Source: Methanocellales archaeon (lineage in GTDB: Archaea > Halobacteriota > UBA148). Taken from it: 12,072 nucleotides of DNA. This document shows, one piece after another, positions 8,071 through 12,072 of this stretch (within the stretch, counting starts at the first letter, position 1; each line of letters starts with the position of its first letter). The notes beneath the pieces were generated by a model. The model made no database searches. It was not told where the DNA came from and saw only the letters and a program-made list of their open reading frames with translations. A program made the position numbers and the translations under genes. The stretch spans positions 1 through 12,072 of the forward strand of contig JAAEEL010000063.1 of assembly GCA_013415795.1 (NCBI GenBank), in the 5' to 3' direction.

Positions 8071-9501
8071 TTAATTACTGGATTTAATATTGTTTGTCAC
8101 CCCCTCACTCCTAAGAATTTTTTCAAAAGTCTCATGCCGAATATCTTCATGTAATATTGCCCGGCCAACTTCACCACGGAGCCTTCTTACATCTCTTAAT
8201 CCCATCGCACCGAGTACTTCTAGAAGTTGGTTCCGCCAGGCTCTCATAAGATTGATTATACGCTGTGCTCCATAGTCTGAATTAAGAGCTTTTAGTTCAA
8301 CTGGGCATGATAAGCCATTTTGACAGCGCTTGCAATACCTGCACTCAAGCGCTATTAAGAGGGGCAGGTCAACTGCGGTTACGTCAGCACCGCATATAAT
8401 CGCTTTAGCCACGTGCTCAGCCATTGCGATGCCCCCGCTCAGCATGAGTGTCACCTCATCACGGATTTTGTGCTCTACCAGAAGCCTATGGGCATCTAGG
8501 ATCCCATCTTTCACAAAACGATTTTTATCGGACGAGCTGATCACTTTTCCGTTGACATCTGCACAGAGATGTAATACCTCTACACCAGCGAATGCCAGTT
8601 CTTCGACGATCTTGTTAGTCGAGTCACCAAAAGGGATCCTTACTGATACAATCATCTCATTTTTTAGTCTTTTTATCTCTTCTACAACTTTCAGGACTTC
8701 TAGGTCGTAAGCTATCTCAACCATCTTACATTTCTTTATCACACCCTCAAATTCTGGAAACATGAGCTTTTGATTCATTTTTTTTGAAAGATTTGCGAAA
8801 AAAGGCACCAAATTTGCTTGATATTTTGAATTAAACCATTCGTCAAGGTCTATGATCATAAAGGTGCCGAGGAAAGAAGCTGCCTTTACCAAAGACTCAT
8901 AAACGTTTTTAGAGAATCTGAATGGGATTATATCGAAGATCAAAGGAATTGGAATGCTAAGTGTTGGAGGTAGTGGCGATTTGATCTTTCCTTTGTTATC
9001 AAACGTAAGCATTTGTGCCTTTCTTCCAATATAAACCGAAGTACTAATGTATTCTCTCCCATGTATTCCATCCCGTGTAGGTCTGACAATCTCGGACATG
9101 TCGGTCCACATCGAATCAAATCCTTCGCCCGAAAACGGTCCAGTGTATCCTGTGCCGGATACAGGGATACTACCGGTCTCCGCTTGATACCATATCTTTC
9201 CAAATGTCTCTGGGGTCCAGTAAGAATCGCCAAGTAGGAGCCACTCCTCATTATTTTTTATGGTTAGTGCTTCTTTGGGGCATTCTTGAATACAGCGGAA
9301 GCAACCTTTACATAGATAATTTACTGGTTCAGATATGAAACGAGGATCATCTCCCCGCCTTTTGTGGACATCATGCAAGCACACAAGCGTGCATCGTCCA
9401 CAATGTATGCACTCATCCTCATTCCGTTCTATCACGAATTTTCCCACAGGTTGAAATCTTGGTGGTGCTGCTGAACCAGCGATGCTATACTTTTTGGGCA
9501 T
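8071..9501 (-). CDS. Divergent GltB2-like Fe-S flavoprotein paralog
   Basis: This 476-residue protein has the same layout as the neighbouring GltB2 but is strongly diverged. The N-terminus carries two full ferredoxin motifs (Cys31, 34, 37, 41 and Cys64, 67, 70, 74). A linker with WTPETFGKIWYQAETG parallels WTREFILGTWKQAETG of GltB2. The barrel keeps LSGGIAMAEHVAKAIICGAD, a CRYCKRCQNGLSCP cluster motif (387-400) and the DYGAQRIINLMRAWR end region. The substrate and FMN loops that define glutamate synthase are missing: nothing matches SFGS, GEGGYP, KPGLGGHLLG or DGSYGGTGAAP. It is therefore unlikely to make glutamate itself and may act as an electron-transfer or structural subunit (inference). 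ATG at 9501 is chosen because GGAGGT lies six bases upstream. An in-frame ATG at 9588 would run deep into the upstream gene. The chosen start overlaps that gene by 17 bases, suggesting coupling. Confidence 0.85.
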   Translation of the reverse strand: MPKKYSIAGSAAPPRFQPVGKFVIERNEDECIHCGRCTLVCLHDVHKRRGDDPRFISEPVNYLCKGCFRCIQECPKEALTIKNNEEWLLLGDSYWTPETFGKIWYQAETGSIPVSGTGYTGPFSGEGFDSMWTDMSEIVRPTRDGIHGREYISTSVYIGRKAQMLTFDNKGKIKSPLPPTLSIPIPLIFDIIPFRFSKNVYESLVKAASFLGTFMIIDLDEWFNSKYQANLVPFFANLSKKMNQKLMFPEFEGVIKKCKMVEIAYDLEVLKVVEEIKRLKNEMIVSVRIPFGDSTNKIVEELAFAGVEVLHLCADVNGKVISSSDKNRFVKDGILDAHRLLVEHKIRDEVTLMLSGGIAMAEHVAKAIICGADVTAVDLPLLIALECRYCKRCQNGLSCPVELKALNSDYGAQRIINLMRAWRNQLLEVLGAMGLRDVRRLRGEVGRAILHEDIRHETFEKILRSEGVTNNIKSSN

Positions 9502-11317
9502 AGACGAACCTCCAATACTCCTCACTTGCCTCAATAGATGAGACGAAGTTTTGAATTGCATCTTCTGGTTTGTCAAATATATGCTCAAGTCCTTCTTCCA
9601 GCTCTAACCATGCCGTAAGTAGGTCTAGGTCATTCTGGCAAACTTCTCTACACATGCCGCAGTGCAGACATAAAAAGGCCTTTTCTGCATCGCTTTTTGT
9701 TATTGTTTCCCCTAATAACAGTTTTTTGGCCAGATGCATCTTATTTTTCGGGTTGAGCAATTCATCCCGGGTAATCAGGTAAGCGGGACAAACGGAAGCA
9801 CAGCTCCCGCATTTGACACATGAATATACGGTCTTTTCTAGTTCTGTCTCGTCTTTAGTGCTTTTTTCTTCCAAAATCGGACTTAAGAGTATGGGCGAAA
9901 ACATAGGAGCTATCTTTGTAATGGTTCTGAAGACGACAGGCTTTAATAGTATCCCAGGTATATTTGCCCATTTTGTCCGCGCAGTGAAGAATTTACCGGG
10001 ATTTAAAATATTGCGTGGATCGACCTCATGCTTGTAAGCTTTGTAGCGTCGAAGAGTCTGGTGGTCAATTTTTTCGTTGATAAATGGTGCATTCCATATG
10101 CCAAGTCCATACGGGACTCCTCTAAAAGCTATACCGATTTTTGTAAGTACGGGGATTAGCGCTAGATGGGCAAGATATGTTCGAAAATTTCGCACATCAG
10201 AATCGTAGTGTATCAACACGAGTGCCTCGTCTTTTCCGATGATGTATGATTCCACGTTAATCTTGACTTTGAATCGTTTGGACATCCGAATTATCTTCTT
10301 TAAATAAGGTGAAAAGTTTTCAAGCGGTATTGTAAGCTCACAAGCTAGAGGTGTGGGCTTACTACCTTTTCTCTTCATCGAGAAAAGCCGTTCGTGCCAG
10401 ATATAATGTGCAAGGTATTCTTCTGCATGAATGCCTCTGTTCGATGCGAAAGATAGGAATTTGCGATCCTCCAATTCATCCTCGAATGTCACCAAAACAG
10501 AATCCTTTTCCCTGAAAGACCTCTCTCCGAGAATTTTATTTGTCTCACCGATATGTGCAGCATCCATGTACTTGATGTTGTATGGCACAATATTCTCTTT
10601 TATCATGTCTTTGATGAAATTGACTGCTGCTTCTGCACTGTCAAAGTAAATCATGTGTGGCAACGCCTTTCTGGGTTTATTTCTCAGTTTCAATGTGGCA
10701 GTAAGAACTATTCCAAACTGACCCTCAGTGCCAAAGAAGAGCGAAAACTCTTCATCATCTTGATTTATTGACTTGATCTCACCAGATGGGAACAGGACTT
10801 CAATCGATTCAATTTGGCTTTGAATGTTTCCGAACTTGAAACTTCCTATACCATATCCGCCGGTGGCGATCCAGCCGCCAATTGTAGAGAAGAAGCTCGA
10901 TGGGTATGTCCTCATTGTAAGCTCTTTAGACTTCAGAAAATTCTCTATCTCTGACCATCGCACCCCTGCTTGTACGATTATCGTCATTTTCTCTTGATCC
11001 AACTCGTCAATTTCGTTAAGGGATGAGAAGTCGATAACCATACCACCAACAGTGGGAACTACGCCGCCAAGACCTGAAGAACCCGAACCTCTTGGAAAGA
11101 TTGCTACCCGCTCTTCATTTGCTACTCGAATAATTGTTTTAAGTGCTTCTATTTTTTTCGGCTGGATTATCATTTCTGGTATGTTATCAAAGAGTAGTCC
11201 TGTGAAAGGTATTGCACCGATGTCCATGGAGTAGACCTCACGCTCAAAGGCACCGTCAAGTAATCTTGCATCATTGCCTAGTAGGCTTTCTAGCTTTTTC
11301 TTTAAATCCCTGCTCAT
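9485..11317 (-). CDS. FAD-linked oxidase fused to two-[4Fe-4S] domain (GlcD-GlcF-like)
   Basis: This predicted cytoplasmic flavoprotein of 610 residues should pass electrons between FAD and two Fe-S clusters. Residues 45-215 are an FAD-binding type 4 (VAO/PCMH) domain with PRGSGSSGLGGVVPTVGGMV (75-94), STIGGWIATGGYGIGS and GTEGQFGIV. Residues 220-445 match the FAD-oxidase C-terminal domain and end in the typical DPRNILNPGKFF. The tail carries CVKCGSCASVCP (Cys500, 503, 506, 510) and CLHCGMCREVC (Cys550, 553, 556, 560). It lacks the cysteine-rich repeats of full GlcF/HdrD proteins. I see no HxGDGNxH-like metal site of D-2-hydroxyacid dehydrogenases, so the substrate is uncertain. ATG at 11317 is chosen: GGAGAT lies nine bases upstream and the domain begins soon after, whereas ATG at 11410 would overlap glnA. 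Its place between glnA and the glt genes suggests a redox role in glutamate synthesis (inference). Confidence 0.85.
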   Translation of the reverse strand: MSRDLKKKLESLLGNDARLLDGAFEREVYSMDIGAIPFTGLLFDNIPEMIIQPKKIEALKTIIRVANEERVAIFPRGSGSSGLGGVVPTVGGMVIDFSSLNEIDELDQEKMTIIVQAGVRWSEIENFLKSKELTMRTYPSSFFSTIGGWIATGGYGIGSFKFGNIQSQIESIEVLFPSGEIKSINQDDEEFSLFFGTEGQFGIVLTATLKLRNKPRKALPHMIYFDSAEAAVNFIKDMIKENIVPYNIKYMDAAHIGETNKILGERSFREKDSVLVTFEDELEDRKFLSFASNRGIHAEEYLAHYIWHERLFSMKRKGSKPTPLACELTIPLENFSPYLKKIIRMSKRFKVKINVESYIIGKDEALVLIHYDSDVRNFRTYLAHLALIPVLTKIGIAFRGVPYGLGIWNAPFINEKIDHQTLRRYKAYKHEVDPRNILNPGKFFTARTKWANIPGILLKPVVFRTITKIAPMFSPILLSPILEEKSTKDETELEKTVYSCVKCGSCASVCPAYLITRDELLNPKNKMHLAKKLLLGETITKSDAEKAFLCLHCGMCREVCQNDLDLLTAWLELEEGLEHIFDKPEDAIQNFVSSIEASEEYWRFVYAQKV

Positions 11318-11376
11318 GCTTCTAATATCTCCATACCGTTTCTCACTGAATCCATAGGAACATGCTATTTGCTGAT

Positions 11377-12072
11377 TTAGAGTACACCTAAATACTTTTG
11401 CAACTCCCATTCGCTAACTTTTGTACGGTAATCATCCCATTCAACCTTCTTAGAGGCGATGAAACTCTTAAAGATGTGATCACCTACTGCCTCTCGTACT
11501 AGTTCGCTCTGCTCGGTAAGTGCGATGGCTTCGATCAAACTTCCAGGAAGGGATTTTATTCCTTCTTTTGACTTTTCATCTTCGCTCATCTCATATACAT
11601 CCTTTTCGATAGGATTTGGTAGCTCATACTTGTTTTTTATGCCTTCCAATCCCGCAGCGAGCATTACCGAAAATGCTAGGTAAGGATTGCATGCAGGATC
11701 AGGGCTCCGGAATTCTACCCTTATTGCCTTTTCTTTCCCGGGTTTGTACATCGGAACACGAACTAGTGTGGACCTATTGCGTCTCGCCCATGCTATGTAC
11801 ACAGGTGCTTCGTAACCAGCTACCAAACGCTTATAAGAATTCACCCATTGGTTGGTAATCGCCGTAATCTCTGTTGAATGTCGTAGTAATCCTGCTATAT
11901 ATCCCTTACAGAAATCTGAAAGACAGTATTCGTCGTTCTGGTCAAAGAACGAGTTCCTTTCCCCTTTAAACAAGGACATATGTGTGTGCATCCCACTTCC
12001 GTTCACTCCGAAGATAGGTTTTGGCATGAAAGTGGCATAACAACCGTATTGCTGTGCAATCTCTTTCACCAC
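11377..12072 (-). CDS. glnA: Glutamine synthetase type I, C-terminal part
   Basis: This enzyme makes glutamine from glutamate, ammonia and ATP in the cytoplasm, feeding the glutamate synthase encoded downstream. Only the last 231 or 232 residues are in the window. The frame runs off the right edge, so the GTG codons there are internal. Family motifs are clear: FMPKPIFGVNGSGMHTHMSL, NSYKRLVAGYEAPVYIAWAR with the arginine and flap glutamate of the active site, RNRSTLVRVP and RVEFRSPDPACNPYLAF. The C-terminal region reads NPIEKDVYEMSEDE where adenylylated bacterial enzymes carry their tyrosine loop. This fits the non-adenylylated GSI-alpha type found in archaea and Gram-positives, suggesting feedback or protein-based control instead. 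It ends ELQKYLGVL with TAA. A 59-base gap leads to the FAD oxidase gene, consistent with one transcript whose promoter lies outside the window. Confidence 0.93.
   Translation of the reverse strand: MVKEIAQQYGCYATFMPKPIFGVNGSGMHTHMSLFKGERNSFFDQNDEYCLSDFCKGYIAGLLRHSTEITAITNQWVNSYKRLVAGYEAPVYIAWARRNRSTLVRVPMYKPGKEKAIRVEFRSPDPACNPYLAFSVMLAAGLEGIKNKYELPNPIEKDVYEMSEDEKSKEGIKSLPGSLIEAIALTEQSELVREAVGDHIFKSFIASKKVEWDDYRTKVSEWELQKYLGVL

Noticed and set aside
9502..9588. Extended N-terminus of the GltB2-like paralog starting at ATG 9588
   Set aside because: It would overlap the upstream gene by about 100 bases; GGAGGT six bases before ATG 9501 supports the shorter form.
11318..11410. Extended N-terminus of the FAD oxidase starting at ATG 11410
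   Set aside because: It would overlap the glnA coding end by 34 bases. The added 31 residues do not look like part of the family, and the ATG at 11317 has a GGAGAT site upstream.
8071..12072. N-methylglutamate / gamma-glutamylmethylamide pathway cluster
   Set aside because: Those clusters also combine GlnA-, GltB- and oxidase-like genes. Here, however, GltB2 and the amidotransferase keep all glutamate synthase motifs and the glnA part looks like ordinary GSI-alpha, so glutamate synthesis is the simpler reading.

Overview
The window looks like chromosomal DNA of a euryarchaeon. The main evidence is a GatD/GatE pair, the archaeal-type Glu-tRNA(Gln) amidotransferase. Supporting evidence is a glutamate synthase split into archaeal-style subunits with N-terminal [4Fe-4S] domains, an archaeal TATA box, and ribosome binding sites matching the GGAGGTGA consensus. 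A methanogen-related lineage (methanogens, ANME archaea, Archaeoglobi and relatives) is plausible from the Fe-S-rich gene style and a small basic protein resembling one conserved in methanogens. I cannot place it more precisely.

Left part, + strand (1-2943): the 3' part of gatD, all of gatE and a 59-residue basic protein are tightly overlapping and probably co-translated. GatD releases ammonia from glutamine or asparagine, and GatE activates and amidates Glu-tRNA(Gln).

Middle (2944-4061): an AT-rich, gene-poor stretch. It holds one small gene with very good expression signals (TATA box, eight-base Shine-Dalgarno match, hairpin plus T-run) encoding a 57-residue acidic, cysteine-containing protein. 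On either side are start-less, protein-like fragments that may be decayed genes or chance. The spacer ends where the right-hand operon converges on it.

Right part, - strand (12072 down to 4062): one nitrogen-assimilation operon read right to left. It runs glnA (C-terminal part, cut by the window edge), an FAD oxidase fused to a two-cluster Fe-S domain, a divergent GltB2-like paralog, a canonical GltB2 (FMN/2-oxoglutarate domain plus ferredoxin domain), and a fusion of the glutamine amidotransferase (GltB1) and GXGXG (GltB3) domains. Glutamine synthetase makes glutamine, and the GltB1/B3 fusion with GltB2 would turn glutamine plus 2-oxoglutarate into two glutamates.

The usual NAD(P)H-oxidising subunit GltD is absent from the visible part of the operon. 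The FAD/Fe-S protein and the divergent GltB2 paralog stand between glnA and gltB2 instead. My main inference is that they form an alternative electron-input module for this glutamate synthase, or a second redox enzyme tied to it.
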